Shown here piece after piece: positions 1-10,863 of a stretch of DNA of 64,000 nt. How positions within the stretch are numbered: the first letter of the stretch is position 1; every line of letters starts with the position of its first letter. A program made the translations under genes and the position numbers. A model generated the notes under the pieces. The model was not told the DNA's origin, made no database searches, and was given only the letters and a program-made list of their open reading frames with translations. This stretch comes from Mycobacteroides abscessus ATCC 19977. Lineage in GTDB: Bacteria; Actinomycetota; Actinomycetes; Mycobacteriales; Mycobacteriaceae. Where the stretch lies: positions 4,402,001-4,466,000 of the forward strand of contig NC_010397.1 in assembly GCF_000069185.1 (NCBI RefSeq). The letters are read 5' to 3'.

Positions 1-169
1 AGGCGCAGCGGGTGGCGAACCGCATTGAGGCCGGAATGGTTTTCGTGAACGGAGTCGGTGCTGACGGTGCCGAACTGCCATTCGGCGGTATCAAGCGCTC
101 CGGCTTCGGCCGCGAGCTGGGCCGGTTCGGCATGGAGGAATTCGTCAACAAGAAACTCATCCGCACCCT

Positions 170-173
<4 letters not shown>
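1..173 (+). CDS. NAD(P)-dependent aldehyde dehydrogenase, C-terminal end only
   Basis: Only the last 56 residues lie in the window, read from base 3 to the TGA at 171-173. They carry the C-terminal aldehyde dehydrogenase signature: an oligomerisation strand, VFVNG, PFGGIKRSGFGRELG, then a FVNKKLIRTL tail. This pattern is typical of succinate-semialdehyde dehydrogenase-type enzymes, which oxidise an aldehyde to an acid in the cytosol. The catalytic Cys and Glu lie upstream, outside the window. The stop overlaps the GTG start of the amino acid permease (GTGA at 170-173), so the two are translationally coupled and may handle one amino-acid-derived substrate. Confidence 0.85.
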
Positions 174-2825
<2,652 letters not shown>

Positions 2826-2836
2826 TTATGTCGGCG

Positions 2837-3943
2837 TCAGGGACGATCGGTCTTCGCGGGTTTGCCCGGCGCAGCCGGCTTCTTCGCGCCGACATCGCCG
2901 AACGCCTTTTTGATCGCCCCGCCCAGCCCGCTCATTGGGTTCGGCTGCTTGATCTTCGCGGCACTGCCCGGATCAGGTCTCGACGAAAGAGCCGGTGGTC
3001 TCGGCAACGAAGCCTGCCGGTTGGACTTCGGATCAAGGCGCACCACCGGAGTTTTCGCCTGCGGCGCCATCGTCTTGACCAGCTCTACGCTGGCGGCCGG
3101 CGCCCGGGGATGGGCGGCGGTGACGTCCGGCGCCTTCCCTTCATCCTTGGCGGCTGTCGCGGGAGTGATCGGAATCGGCTTGGTCAGCGCGTCTCGGACG
3201 GGCGCGACCGATTCGGAGATCGTGGTCGCCACCGCTTCCCCTGCCGCTTGCACGGCCTTACCCACATTGCCGGTGCTGCCCAATGTCGTCAGAAACGCGT
3301 TCGGTACCCGGGTCACTATGAGCGTGAGTTGTTCGGGCCCATGGAAAGCCACCGCCCAGAACACCTCGGTGCCGCGTACCGCGGCAGCCTCCAGCGGTGT
3401 GTGTACCGCAGGCAGTGGCTCGGGCCCCGGCGGATTGTTCAATGCCCCGAACAGATCGGAGCGGACCTGCCCCAGCGCCCCGGGCAGACCGCCGGGCTGG
3501 GTGATCGCCGCCTCGCCGATCCGCACGAGCCCCACCGCGATCACCTCGGTACCGAACTGCGTGCGTGGAACCACCTGATCCAGATCGGTGCGAATGAGCC
3601 CGGTCCAAATCTCGTTGGCCGTCCCGCTTACCGTCGCGCCGGTCAGCCCGAGCGCTTGCACCACTGGCTGCCCGGCCCGCAGCCGGGTCACCAAGGTGGC
3701 CGGTGCCGCCAGCACCGAGGCCGGGATCTGCACGGCACCCTGCACCACGAACGGGCAGATCAACGAGCAGTTCTGTACCTGGTTGGCCAGAAACTGGGTG
3801 AGCAGCGCCCCGGGCGCCGGCTGCACCGACGCCGTCAGACCCACGTCGAATACCGCGCTGCGCTCAGCCGTACCCGGCGGAGCACTTACTCCGGCACCGG
3901 CCGTGAGTATCGCTGACGCACATGCCACCGCGAGAAGTCTCAC
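2837..3943 (-). CDS. Secreted proline/alanine-rich protein of unknown function
   Basis: About 368 residues, beginning with a Sec-type signal peptide (MRLLAVACASAILTAGAGVSA) after the GTG at 3943; a TTG six codons upstream is an alternative start. The mature part has a globular region (about 25-240) with two close cysteines in a QNCSLICPF segment. It is followed by a low-complexity, Lys/Pro/Ala-rich tail of about 120 residues with PAAPGKPAKTDRP at the end. I recognise no catalytic family. It looks like a mycobacterial exported protein whose basic tail could contact the envelope. It lies 53 bp downstream of the GNAT gene start on the same strand. Confidence 0.65.
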   Translation of the reverse strand: MRLLAVACASAILTAGAGVSAPPGTAERSAVFDVGLTASVQPAPGALLTQFLANQVQNCSLICPFVVQGAVQIPASVLAAPATLVTRLRAGQPVVQALGLTGATVSGTANEIWTGLIRTDLDQVVPRTQFGTEVIAVGLVRIGEAAITQPGGLPGALGQVRSDLFGALNNPPGPEPLPAVHTPLEAAAVRGTEVFWAVAFHGPEQLTLIVTRVPNAFLTTLGSTGNVGKAVQAAGEAVATTISESVAPVRDALTKPIPITPATAAKDEGKAPDVTAAHPRAPAASVELVKTMAPQAKTPVVRLDPKSNRQASLPRPPALSSRPDPGSAAKIKQPNPMSGLGGAIKKAFGDVGAKKPAAPGKPAKTDRP

Positions 3944-3994
3944 GTTGTAACCACGAACCAACCCGGTGCCGGGTTCGACCGCGACGAAAACGGG

Positions 3995-4405
3995 TTAGGC
4001 CCCGGCTTCCTCCGCCACGTCGTGGCGCACCACACGAACCTTGCCGCGCGGCAGACTTGCCACGTATCCGTGGTACTTGCCATAGATCTCCCACGCCGTG
4101 TCGAAGTCGTGGTGCGGCACGTCGATCACGTGGTCGTCGGAGAACTCCATGTGCAAATCGCCTGCGTCGTTCCATCTGGCCTCGGTACAGGTGGAACCCG
4201 AGATGCTGAAGAGCGGACGCTCCTCATCCAGAATGGCCTTCGGATCGACGCAGACGATTTCCCGTGGCCACTTTCCCGCTGGGGGAAGCGTGAGCCACAT
4301 CGGCACGGCGATAACCACCTCGTTGTAGTCACCCAGGCTGATCACCAATCCGTCACGGAACATGATCCGCTGGACTGGACAGCCCTCAATCCATGCTTCG
4401 GACAT
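3995..4405 (-). CDS. DUF6188-like small mycobacterial protein
   Basis: This 136-residue protein begins MSEAWIEGCPVQRIMFRDGL. The open frame runs 17 codons further upstream without support, so I chose the ATG at 4405. It is rich in beta strands with a WNDAGDLHMEF stretch, a conserved DTAWEIYGKYHGYVASLP segment near residue 110, and no membrane segment. It resembles the uncharacterised DUF6188 family found next to many mycobacterial genes. The assignment is from memory of the family's opening and WELYGKYHG-type motif. No function can be assigned. Confidence 0.6.
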   Translation of the reverse strand: MSEAWIEGCPVQRIMFRDGLVISLGDYNEVVIAVPMWLTLPPAGKWPREIVCVDPKAILDEERPLFSISGSTCTEARWNDAGDLHMEFSDDHVIDVPHHDFDTAWEIYGKYHGYVASLPRGKVRVVRHDVAEEAGA

Positions 4406-4668
4406 ACCTTCACTCTGAACCCGCCCGTCAGCTAGCACAAGGGCTTGACGGCACAAGTTTTATTGTCAAAACTGGTCGAAACGTAAACGTAATTTGCGCT
4501 GCCTAAAACCCCTGGCGGCACCCCTTTTTTTGCATGAAATCCAGCCCTCTCCGCCGGCCTCCACCGAGTTGACGGCTTCGTCGTCTTGACGAACGAATTT
4601 CGCACAGGTGCCCTAGCATTCGCTATGAGCTAGCAGCGTGGCTAGCACCCGGGCGAAAGGGACACCCG

Positions 4669-5853
4669 ATGACAGCGGAACTGTCGGAACACATCGAACA
4701 GCCGCGGATCACCCCGCGACCTGCCCCCACCGCACGCCCGCAGCTGCCCCGTCCCGGTGATCTGACCCTGCGGGAACGCGCGATGGTCGAGACGTCCGCT
4801 CTCACCGACATCGCCCTACGCACCGTCGGCGCCTTGTCCGTGATGGGGGTCGTTGCCCCCAGCCTGGTCATCGACCGCGAGTTCGTGGCGCGTGAACGTG
4901 ACAACCTGGCCTTCTACGGCGAACTGGCCGCGATGGGCGATGCCGATCTGTCCTTTCCCGAACCGGAGATCACGCCCGTGGTGTTCTCCCGGCCTGCGGG
5001 CCGCGTCGCACAGGCCCTCGCCAAGGCCACCGTCGAGAACCTGGACTTCGAGAGCCCGTACCAGACCCGCAATCCCGCGCTGCGCGACTATTGGAAACGA
5101 TTCCCACACAACAGTGTGGCCCGCGCCCAGCATTGGCGTCACGATGACGGCCCACGGCCCACGCTCTGCGTCATCCACGGGTTTTTCGGCTCGCCGTATC
5201 TGTTGAACGGAGCATTTTTCGCGCTGCCCTGGTTCTTCCGTAACGGCTACGACGTGTTGCTGTACACCTTGCCTTTTCACGGCCGCCGGGCCGAGAAGTA
5301 CTCACCGTTCAGCGGCGCCGGATACTTCAGCCACGGATTCACCGGCTTCTCCGAATCGATGTGCCAGGCGGTGCACGATTTTCGGATCTTCGTGAACTAC
5401 CTACGCGGTACCGGCGTGGAAAAGATCGGCCTGACGGGGTTGTCGCTGGGCGGCTATACCACCGGACTGATCTCCACCGTGGAGCGCCGGATCGACGTCA
5501 CCATTCCCAATGTTCCCGTAGTGGACGTGAAATCTCTTCTGCACAGCTGGATTCCGGCCGAGCCGACAATCAAGCTCGCCGCCCGGCTCGGGCATCTCGA
5601 CCAGGGCCGGCTCGACGGTGCGCTGTCCTATTCGTCGCCCTTGACCTATCAGCCGGTGGTACCCAGAGAGCAGCGGCTCATCATCACCGGGCTCGGCGAC
5701 CGCCTGGCCCCGCCGGAGCAATCCGAAATGCTCTGGGAACACTGGGATCGCTGCGCGTTGCACTGGTTTCCCGGGAATCACATCCTGCACGTCAACCAGG
5801 GTGACTACCTACGCCGCATGACCGAGTTCCTCGACCGCCATCTGAATGTCTAG
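4669..5853 (+). CDS. Alpha/beta hydrolase (DUF2048/abhydrolase-18 type)
   Basis: This 394-residue protein has a long N-terminal helical region and then an alpha/beta hydrolase core from about residue 160. CVIHGFFGS is the oxyanion strand, GLSLGG places the nucleophile Ser near residue 259, GLGDRLAPP carries the likely acid, and FPGNHILHV the likely His. It is therefore an apparently intact serine hydrolase acting on an ester or amide. A GAAAGGGA run serves as ribosome binding site for the ATG at 4669. The TAG stop forms a shared CTAG with the stop of the convergent methyltransferase gene. Substrate unknown. Confidence 0.8.
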   Translation: MTAELSEHIEQPRITPRPAPTARPQLPRPGDLTLRERAMVETSALTDIALRTVGALSVMGVVAPSLVIDREFVARERDNLAFYGELAAMGDADLSFPEPEITPVVFSRPAGRVAQALAKATVENLDFESPYQTRNPALRDYWKRFPHNSVARAQHWRHDDGPRPTLCVIHGFFGSPYLLNGAFFALPWFFRNGYDVLLYTLPFHGRRAEKYSPFSGAGYFSHGFTGFSESMCQAVHDFRIFVNYLRGTGVEKIGLTGLSLGGYTTGLISTVERRIDVTIPNVPVVDVKSLLHSWIPAEPTIKLAARLGHLDQGRLDGALSYSSPLTYQPVVPREQRLIITGLGDRLAPPEQSEMLWEHWDRCALHWFPGNHILHVNQGDYLRRMTEFLDRHLNV

Positions 5854-6752
5854 CCCTTGACGGCCGACACCAGACTGATCGAATTGAACATGTACCACGC
5901 GGGCTGGCTCGGCTCTGGCAACGTGCGGCCGGAAAAGTTCAGGTAATCCAACAGCTCGGTGCGCTCCGAATCCCAACCATGGCAACGGAACCAGGTGGCA
6001 GCCTCGCTGCGCTGCTCGTTGTAGATCAGCGAAAAGAAGTCGGAATTCGCCTGGTCGCCGCTTTCATTGGCACCCGCCACCAGCATGGCGAACACCACGT
6101 CGGCATAGGTCGTCATCTGTTCGATGCCGACGAAGCTGCCCGGGGCGGCCAGCTGATCGATCGACTCGAACAGACGCTCCTGAGCGTCTGCCGGCAAGTA
6201 GATCAGCAGCCCTTCGACAAGCCAGGCCGACGGCTCGGACGGATCGAACCCCTTGTCCTGTAACGCCTTACCCCAATCCTCACGCAGGTCGACGGAGATC
6301 TCCGCACGGACGGCCTTGGGCTCGGCCCCGTGCTGGTCGAGCGCCTCGCGCTTGAACTGATGCACCAAGGGCTGGTCCAGCTCGAAGACCGTCGTCCCCG
6401 GTGCCCAATCCAGCCGATACGCCCGCGAGTCGAGCCCGGAGGCCAAGATCACCACCTGCTTGACGCCGGCCTCGATTGCCTTGCCGAAGTAGGTATCGAA
6501 GTAGCGCGTGCGGGCGCCTTGAAAGCTCACGAAATATTGGCCGAAGTCTTCCGATCGCAACGGATGCTCGGGTACACCGCCGGCAACCAGCTCGGCCCAT
6601 TCCCCACCCGCGGCACGACAGAACACCTCGGCGTACTGATCTGCCGCCAGCGGTGCGGGTTTCGTCGCCTCGAGAGCCCGACTGGCCGCCACGAACAAAG
6701 CGGTGGAGCCGACGCTTGTGTTGATGTCCCAGTTATCTCGATCGGTGCGCAT
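5850..6752 (-). CDS. Class I SAM-dependent O-methyltransferase, TIGR00027 family
   Basis: This 300-residue protein has the family opening (DNWDINTSVGSTALFVAASRA), then VILASGLDSRAYRLDW (the SAM-binding loop), FELDQP (acidic residue for the ribose), and a WLVEGLLIYLP segment. This family is greatly expanded in mycobacteria and related to the PPM/leucine carboxyl methyltransferases; substrates are largely unknown. The open frame extends 25 codons further, but the family starts at MRTDRDNWD, and a -10-like TATTGT ends 7 nt before that ATG. It is therefore probably expressed from a leaderless transcript. Confidence 0.88.
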   Translation of the reverse strand: MRTDRDNWDINTSVGSTALFVAASRALEATKPAPLAADQYAEVFCRAAGGEWAELVAGGVPEHPLRSEDFGQYFVSFQGARTRYFDTYFGKAIEAGVKQVVILASGLDSRAYRLDWAPGTTVFELDQPLVHQFKREALDQHGAEPKAVRAEISVDLREDWGKALQDKGFDPSEPSAWLVEGLLIYLPADAQERLFESIDQLAAPGSFVGIEQMTTYADVVFAMLVAGANESGDQANSDFFSLIYNEQRSEAATWFRCHGWDSERTELLDYLNFSGRTLPEPSQPAWYMFNSISLVSAVKG

Positions 6753-6757
6753 GATCG

Positions 6758-6768
6758 CGACAATACTC
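6758..6768 (-). promoter_or_regulatory. Leaderless promoter -10 of the methyltransferase gene
   Basis: On the minus strand TATTGT (complement of 6760-6765) fits the mycobacterial TANNNT -10 and stands 7 nt before the ATG at 6752. Transcription would start at or next to the A of the start codon. No purine-rich ribosome binding site is present. No clear -35 is seen. Confidence 0.4.
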
Positions 6769-6834
6769 TGCGAGGGTGACAACCAAGTTGACATGCATCG
6801 GCGCCCAGATGTAGCTGCTTTGGCCAAATCATGC

Positions 6835-7773
6835 TCAGACCAGTGGGCGGCCCGTACGAATGCGCCAGTCGAGGTCCAGCATCAACGCGTTGAAGGGGAA
6901 GCGCCGCAACCCGTTGGGCAGCAGACGGGCCGCCAGCCCGAGCACGGCGAGCAGCCACCGGAACATCCGCTCCCGGGAAGGGTCCCAGGCGAACCCCATC
7001 TCATCGCGGAATCGTTGCGGCAAGAACCCGGTGGTGATGAAGCGCGAAAAGGCACCCACTGGACCGCGCATGAACGGCGGCACCGCGATGGACGCCGATG
7101 CGATGCGGTACAGATACGGACGGACGTGATCGTCGATATGCACCAGATCCATGGACTGTGCCCAGTACTCGTCGAATTCCGCGCACGACTTCGGCCACAT
7201 CGCCAGCGGCATCTGCAAGGTGGTGCCCATGACGGCCCCTTCCTGCAAGCACCGCTCGGCCGTCTCGCCGGTCAGCGGCCCCACGAAGGCCTCGTACACA
7301 TCGACGAATCCCTTGTAGAGGCAGACCGCCACCCACTTCTGCAGTTCCGGATCAAAGGCGTTGTACTGGACCTTGTCGCCCGGCTGCGAGTGCACCTGCG
7401 CGTGTGCCCGATTGGTCGCCTTTCGGAAGGCCGCCTTCTGCTCCGGAGTGCCCAGTGTGGCGACCGCCAGGAATGTGAAGGTGGTTCGCGCCCGTTTGAT
7501 GGGATGCAGATCTGCACGCCCGCTCTCGACCTTGCTGTCGACGACGCCATACCCCACTCCGGGCCGCGCGAGCTGCATGATGATGTTGGCCGGTCCGCCC
7601 AGCAAGGCCAGACCCATGAAGTTGTCCGCCACCGTGGGCCGGCGCCGCCAAGACCACCACGGGGACAGCGGCGCGGCCGGCGGCACCGGCTCATTGCGGC
7701 GGCTCCGCGTGCCCGGGCCGCCATCGCCCGCGAGCTGCGCTTCAGCTTCCGACACCTGTTCGATAGTCACCAT
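6835..7773 (-). CDS. Oxygenase MpaB family protein (DUF2236)
   Basis: This 312-residue protein belongs to the DUF2236/latex-clearing-protein family. LLGGPANIIMQLARPGVGYGV opens the helical fold, and NRAHAQVHSQPG carries the histidines of the heme-pocket motif. Helical segments QKWVAVCLYKGFVDVYEAFVGPLT and a terminal LRRFPFNALMLDLDWRIRTGR follow. Family members bind b-type heme and oxidise diverse substrates; the mycobacterial ones are mostly uncharacterised. It is transcribed divergently from a TetR regulator across about 70 bp that contains a strong palindrome, so that regulator probably controls it. It corresponds in position to Rv0276 next to a VOC and TetR gene in M. tuberculosis. Confidence 0.82.
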   Translation of the reverse strand: MVTIEQVSEAEAQLAGDGGPGTRSRRNEPVPPAAPLSPWWSWRRRPTVADNFMGLALLGGPANIIMQLARPGVGYGVVDSKVESGRADLHPIKRARTTFTFLAVATLGTPEQKAAFRKATNRAHAQVHSQPGDKVQYNAFDPELQKWVAVCLYKGFVDVYEAFVGPLTGETAERCLQEGAVMGTTLQMPLAMWPKSCAEFDEYWAQSMDLVHIDDHVRPYLYRIASASIAVPPFMRGPVGAFSRFITTGFLPQRFRDEMGFAWDPSRERMFRWLLAVLGLAARLLPNGLRRFPFNALMLDLDWRIRTGRPLV

Positions 7774-7782
7774 TGACCCCTA

Positions 7783-7810
7783 ATATCTGCGAACGCTTGT
7801 TCTCAAATAT
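7783..7810. promoter_or_regulatory. 28-bp palindromic operator between MpaB-like and TetR genes
   Basis: The site reads ATATCTGCGAAC, then GCTT, then GTTCTCAAATAT. Ten of 14 base pairs of the dyad match, including ATAT at the ends and GAAC/GTTC around the centre. It begins 10 bp upstream of the MpaB-like ATG and lies before the TetR start, the usual place for a TetR operator. Confidence 0.55.
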
Positions 7811-7841
7811 CGTCCAGTGGAGCACCACCTGTCAAGATGTA

Positions 7842-8444
7842 GTGGTGTCGTCATCGCGGGTATACGGGGGCGTCGAGGCTCCCGACCGCCAGGCCGAGCG
7901 CCGTAATCGGCTGTTGGACGCGGGCCTGGACCTGCTCACCTCCGGCCCTGCCCCGAATCTGACGGTCCGCGGTGTGTGCAAGCACGCGGGCGTGGTCGCC
8001 CGATACTTCTACGAGAACTTCACCGATCTCGACCAGCTCAGCGCGGAGGTCTTCGACAGGGCCATCGGCCATGTCGCGACAACAACCCAGCAGGCCGTGG
8101 ATGCGGCGCCCCTGCCCGAGAAAACTTCCGCCGGCATCGCCAACCTCGTACGCGTCATCGAAGGCGACCCGCGAATCGGGACGCTGATGTTCGGCAACAA
8201 CCCGGCCAACTCGGTGATTGCCGAACGCCGCCAAGCGGCCTGGGACATGTTCGCGGCCCTGTCCGGCCAACACATGAACAAGACATATCAGGCCACCAAC
8301 GACGAAACACTTAGGGCCGTTTCCTATTACACGGTTGGCGGCGTCGGGCACACGCTGGCCGCCTGGGTCTCCGGTCAGCTCAAGCTCCCGGGCACCGAAC
8401 TCGTCAGGGTATTGACCGAGCTGCTGCAGCCCGTCAGGCGGTAG
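7842..8444 (+). CDS. TetR-family transcriptional regulator
   Basis: About 200 residues. The N-terminal helix-turn-helix is clear: RRNRLLDAGLDLL, LTVRGVCKHAGVVARYFYENF, then TDLDQLSAEVFDRAI. The C-terminal ligand domain is unassigned. The start is uncertain; GTG codons at 7842 and 7845 precede the family's usual first helix, with no strong ribosome binding site. It faces the MpaB-like gene, with the 7783-7810 palindrome between them, and overlaps the 3' end of the convergent VOC gene by 11 bp. In position it matches Rv0275c of M. tuberculosis. Confidence 0.85.
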   Translation: MVSSSRVYGGVEAPDRQAERRNRLLDAGLDLLTSGPAPNLTVRGVCKHAGVVARYFYENFTDLDQLSAEVFDRAIGHVATTTQQAVDAAPLPEKTSAGIANLVRVIEGDPRIGTLMFGNNPANSVIAERRQAAWDMFAALSGQHMNKTYQATNDETLRAVSYYTVGGVGHTLAAWVSGQLKLPGTELVRVLTELLQPVRR

Positions 8445-9021
8445 CGACCTCCCGCGGCGTGCGCTCAGCGGCCGTCTTCGGTGCCACGGCGACATCCGCG
8501 GCGGTAAACTCCTTTGTCCAGCAAGCGAACTCAAGAGTGATCCCGTCCGGATCCAAGAAATAGAACGAGCGCACATACACGCCCGGATGCAGCTCCCTGG
8601 ATACCTGGAATTCGCTCTCGTCGTGGTTGAGAATGGGCCCCACCCGCACGCCCTTGGCCTTGAGCTTGACGCGGTACTCGTCGAACTTCTCGGCGGGCAC
8701 ATGCAGTGAGATGTGGTTCATGGAGCTGACGGCGCTCACGATGTCGCCGATCCCCGGAATCGCGGCAGGCGCCGATATCCCCGGGACGCCGTCCGGCGCA
8801 TCCTTGAACCAGAAGAATGCCAGGCTGTCGCCACCGCCCGCGTCGAAGAAGAAATGCTGCCCCTGCCCCATGGGCAGATCCAGCGACTTGATGAGCGGCA
8901 TACCCAACACGTTGGAGTAGAAGTCGACAGTGCGTTCCATGTCCGAACACACAAGCGCCACATGGTTGAAACCGCCGAACTCGAATTCGGAGTTGGGGTT
9001 GTTCGGTTTGATCATCGTCAT
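8434..9021 (-). CDS. VOC (glyoxalase/extradiol-fold) family protein
   Basis: This 195-residue protein has two beta-alpha-beta-beta-beta modules. FNHVALVCSDMERTVDFYSNVLGM starts the first, and MNHISLHVPAEKFDEYRVKLKAKGV with FLDPDGITLEFACW the second. Candidate metal ligands are His in FNHVAL, His in MNHISLH and Glu in ITLEFA, so a metal-dependent lyase, isomerase or dioxygenase role is possible. AAGGAGG six bases before the ATG at 9021 fixes the start. It is transcribed divergently from a second TetR regulator across a 22-bp palindrome. The order recalls Rv0274 in M. tuberculosis. Confidence 0.85.
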   Translation of the reverse strand: MTMIKPNNPNSEFEFGGFNHVALVCSDMERTVDFYSNVLGMPLIKSLDLPMGQGQHFFFDAGGGDSLAFFWFKDAPDGVPGISAPAAIPGIGDIVSAVSSMNHISLHVPAEKFDEYRVKLKAKGVRVGPILNHDESEFQVSRELHPGVYVRSFYFLDPDGITLEFACWTKEFTAADVAVAPKTAAERTPREVATA

Positions 9022-9071
9022 GGGGAGCCTCCTTGATCCGACCGCATGACCACCTTGCGTTTTACGCTAAC

Positions 9072-9093
9072 CTGAATCTAACATCAGATTCAG
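9072..9093. promoter_or_regulatory. Perfect inverted repeat, probable TetR operator
   Basis: CTGAATCT and AGATTCAG form a perfect 8-bp inverted repeat with a 6-bp spacer. It sits between the divergent VOC gene (start 9021) and TetR gene (start about 9135). Position and symmetry fit an autoregulated TetR site controlling both. Confidence 0.65.
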
Positions 9094-9134
9094 AAACGGG
9101 TCAATACCCGTGCGGCAAGTAGACAGGGGTGAGC

Positions 9135-9740
9135 ATGGTCCAACCCACCGTGCGCGGCCGTCAGACCCAGGCGGCTATCGACGAGGCTGCACGAACGGTG
9201 ATCGCCCGCAAGGGAATCCTGTCCACCACCGTGGCCGACATAGCCGCCGAGGCCGGCCGGTCCACGGCATCGTTCTACAACTACTACGACTCAAAAGAGG
9301 CGATGGTGGCGCAGTGGGCCATGCGATTTCGCACCGAAGCGCAGGAGCGCGTATCGGCCGCGATCAGACATGGGCGCTCCAACAAACAGCGCGCACGCGA
9401 TATCGCCACCGCGCACTGGCTCACCTGGCGTCATCAGCTGGCCGAGATGATCAGCGTGTCCCAGCTGGCCATGATCAATACCGAGTTCGCCGAATTCTGG
9501 AACCAGATGTGCTCCGAGCCAATCGATTTCCTCACCACTACGATCAAGCGCGCACAGCGCGACGGGTACAGCCCGGGCAATGATCCCCACCTGATGGCCA
9601 GCGCGATCGTCTCGATGATGAATCAGTTCGCCTACAACCAGCTCAGCCAGGGCAATTCGGCCACCGTCGACGATGATGCCTGCATAGACACTCTGGCCGG
9701 AATCTGTTACCGCGCGATCTATTCCAAGGAGGTCTGCTGA
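9135..9740 (+). CDS. TetR-family transcriptional regulator
   Basis: 201 residues. The DNA-binding domain is QAAIDEAARTVIARKGI, TTVADIAAEAGRSTASFYNYYDSKEAMVAQWA, a canonical TetR helix-turn-helix. AGGGG at 9125-9129 is well spaced for the ATG at 9135; a GTG at 9129 is the alternative. Its stop directly abuts the ATG of the following hydrolase (9741), so the two are cotranscribed. It probably binds 9072-9093 and controls the VOC gene and its own downstream genes. Positional counterpart of Rv0273c. Confidence 0.88.
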   Translation: MVQPTVRGRQTQAAIDEAARTVIARKGILSTTVADIAAEAGRSTASFYNYYDSKEAMVAQWAMRFRTEAQERVSAAIRHGRSNKQRARDIATAHWLTWRHQLAEMISVSQLAMINTEFAEFWNQMCSEPIDFLTTTIKRAQRDGYSPGNDPHLMASAIVSMMNQFAYNQLSQGNSATVDDDACIDTLAGICYRAIYSKEVC

Positions 9741-10862
9741 ATGCCCACCCAAGTGACCGTCGAGCGAGAGTTCATCGGGCTACCCTCACCGACCGCGGGA
9801 CGGGGCGGCGCCGGCGGACATCCCTGCCAGGGTCTGTATCACCGGGCGGCAGGCACCAAACCCAAGGTCGCCTTTATCGCCACCCACTATCAGATCGACT
9901 TTTCCGAGCACTACATCGCCGAGTATCTAGCCCGGCACGGGTACGGATTCCTCGGCTGGAACACCCGGTTCCGGGGGTTTGAAAGCCAGTTCCTACTGGA
10001 CCACGCCCTGGTCGACATCGGTGTGGGCGTGCGCTGGCTACAAGAGCAGGCAGGAGTGGAAACGGTACTACTGCTGGGCAATTCCGGCGGTGGTTCACTG
10101 ATGGCGGCCTATCAGTCCCAGGCGACCGCACCCAAGGTGAAGCCGCTGGAGGGCATGCGGCCCGCGGAAGGGCTGGACGGCCTGCTCCCGGCAGCGGGCT
10201 ACGTCGCCACCGCCGCGCATCTCGGCCGCCCCGATGTCCTCACCGACTGGATGGACGCCTCGGTGATAGACGAAAGCGATCCGGCCTCAACAGACCCGGC
10301 ACTGGATCTGTTCAACCAAGCCAACGGCCCGGCCTACGCACCCGAGTTCGTCGTCAAATACCGAGAAGGCCAGGCAGCGCGGAATCACCGGATCACGGCG
10401 TGGGCGCTCGAGGAACTCGCGCGGGTGCGTGCGGCCGGGTTCAGCGATCGCGCCTTCACCGTGCACCGCACCTGGGCCGACCCGCGCATGGTCGACCCCA
10501 CGCTGGAGCCCACCAAGCGCCCTGCCAACCTGTGCTACGCCGGTGTTCCGGTGAAGGCCAACCGATCCACATTCGGAATCGGGGGTGCCACCACCTTGAA
10601 GAACTGGCTCGGCATGTGGAGCCTGTCGCACGCACAGACCCGTGCCGAACCCCACCTGGCCGATGTCACCGTCCCCGCCCTGGTCATCAACGCCGACGGC
10701 GACACCGGCGTCTTTCCCTCGGATGCGCGGCGGATCTACGGCGCACTGGGCGCGACCGACAAATCGCAGGCAACGATCGATGCCGACCACTACTTCCAGA
10801 ACCCGGGAGCCCGCCAGGAGCAGGCCGATACCATTGCGGAGTGGGCAAGCAAGCGGTGGTGA
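9741..10862 (+). CDS. Alpha/beta hydrolase family protein (Rv0272c-like)
   Basis: This 373-residue protein has an alpha/beta hydrolase core: VAFIATHYQIDFSEHYIAEYLARHGYGFLGWN, then LLLGNSGGGSLMAAYQ with the nucleophile Ser in GNSGGG (about residue 114). A candidate acid lies in VINADGDTGVFPSD, and IDADHYFQNPG supplies the His. It begins at the base after the TetR stop and is followed after one base by a hydroxyacid dehydrogenase, so it is the second gene of a TetR-led operon. Substrate is unknown; the lipid-type neighbourhood suggests an acyl ester or thioester. Confidence 0.8.
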   Translation: MPTQVTVEREFIGLPSPTAGRGGAGGHPCQGLYHRAAGTKPKVAFIATHYQIDFSEHYIAEYLARHGYGFLGWNTRFRGFESQFLLDHALVDIGVGVRWLQEQAGVETVLLLGNSGGGSLMAAYQSQATAPKVKPLEGMRPAEGLDGLLPAAGYVATAAHLGRPDVLTDWMDASVIDESDPASTDPALDLFNQANGPAYAPEFVVKYREGQAARNHRITAWALEELARVRAAGFSDRAFTVHRTWADPRMVDPTLEPTKRPANLCYAGVPVKANRSTFGIGGATTLKNWLGMWSLSHAQTRAEPHLADVTVPALVINADGDTGVFPSDARRIYGALGATDKSQATIDADHYFQNPGARQEQADTIAEWASKRW

Positions 10863-10863
10863 G

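Noticed and set aside
4629..4646. Two GCTAGC sites 12 bp apart before the alpha/beta hydrolase
   Set aside because: Short palindromes of this kind recur in the window near stop codons (CTAG); not enough to call an operator.
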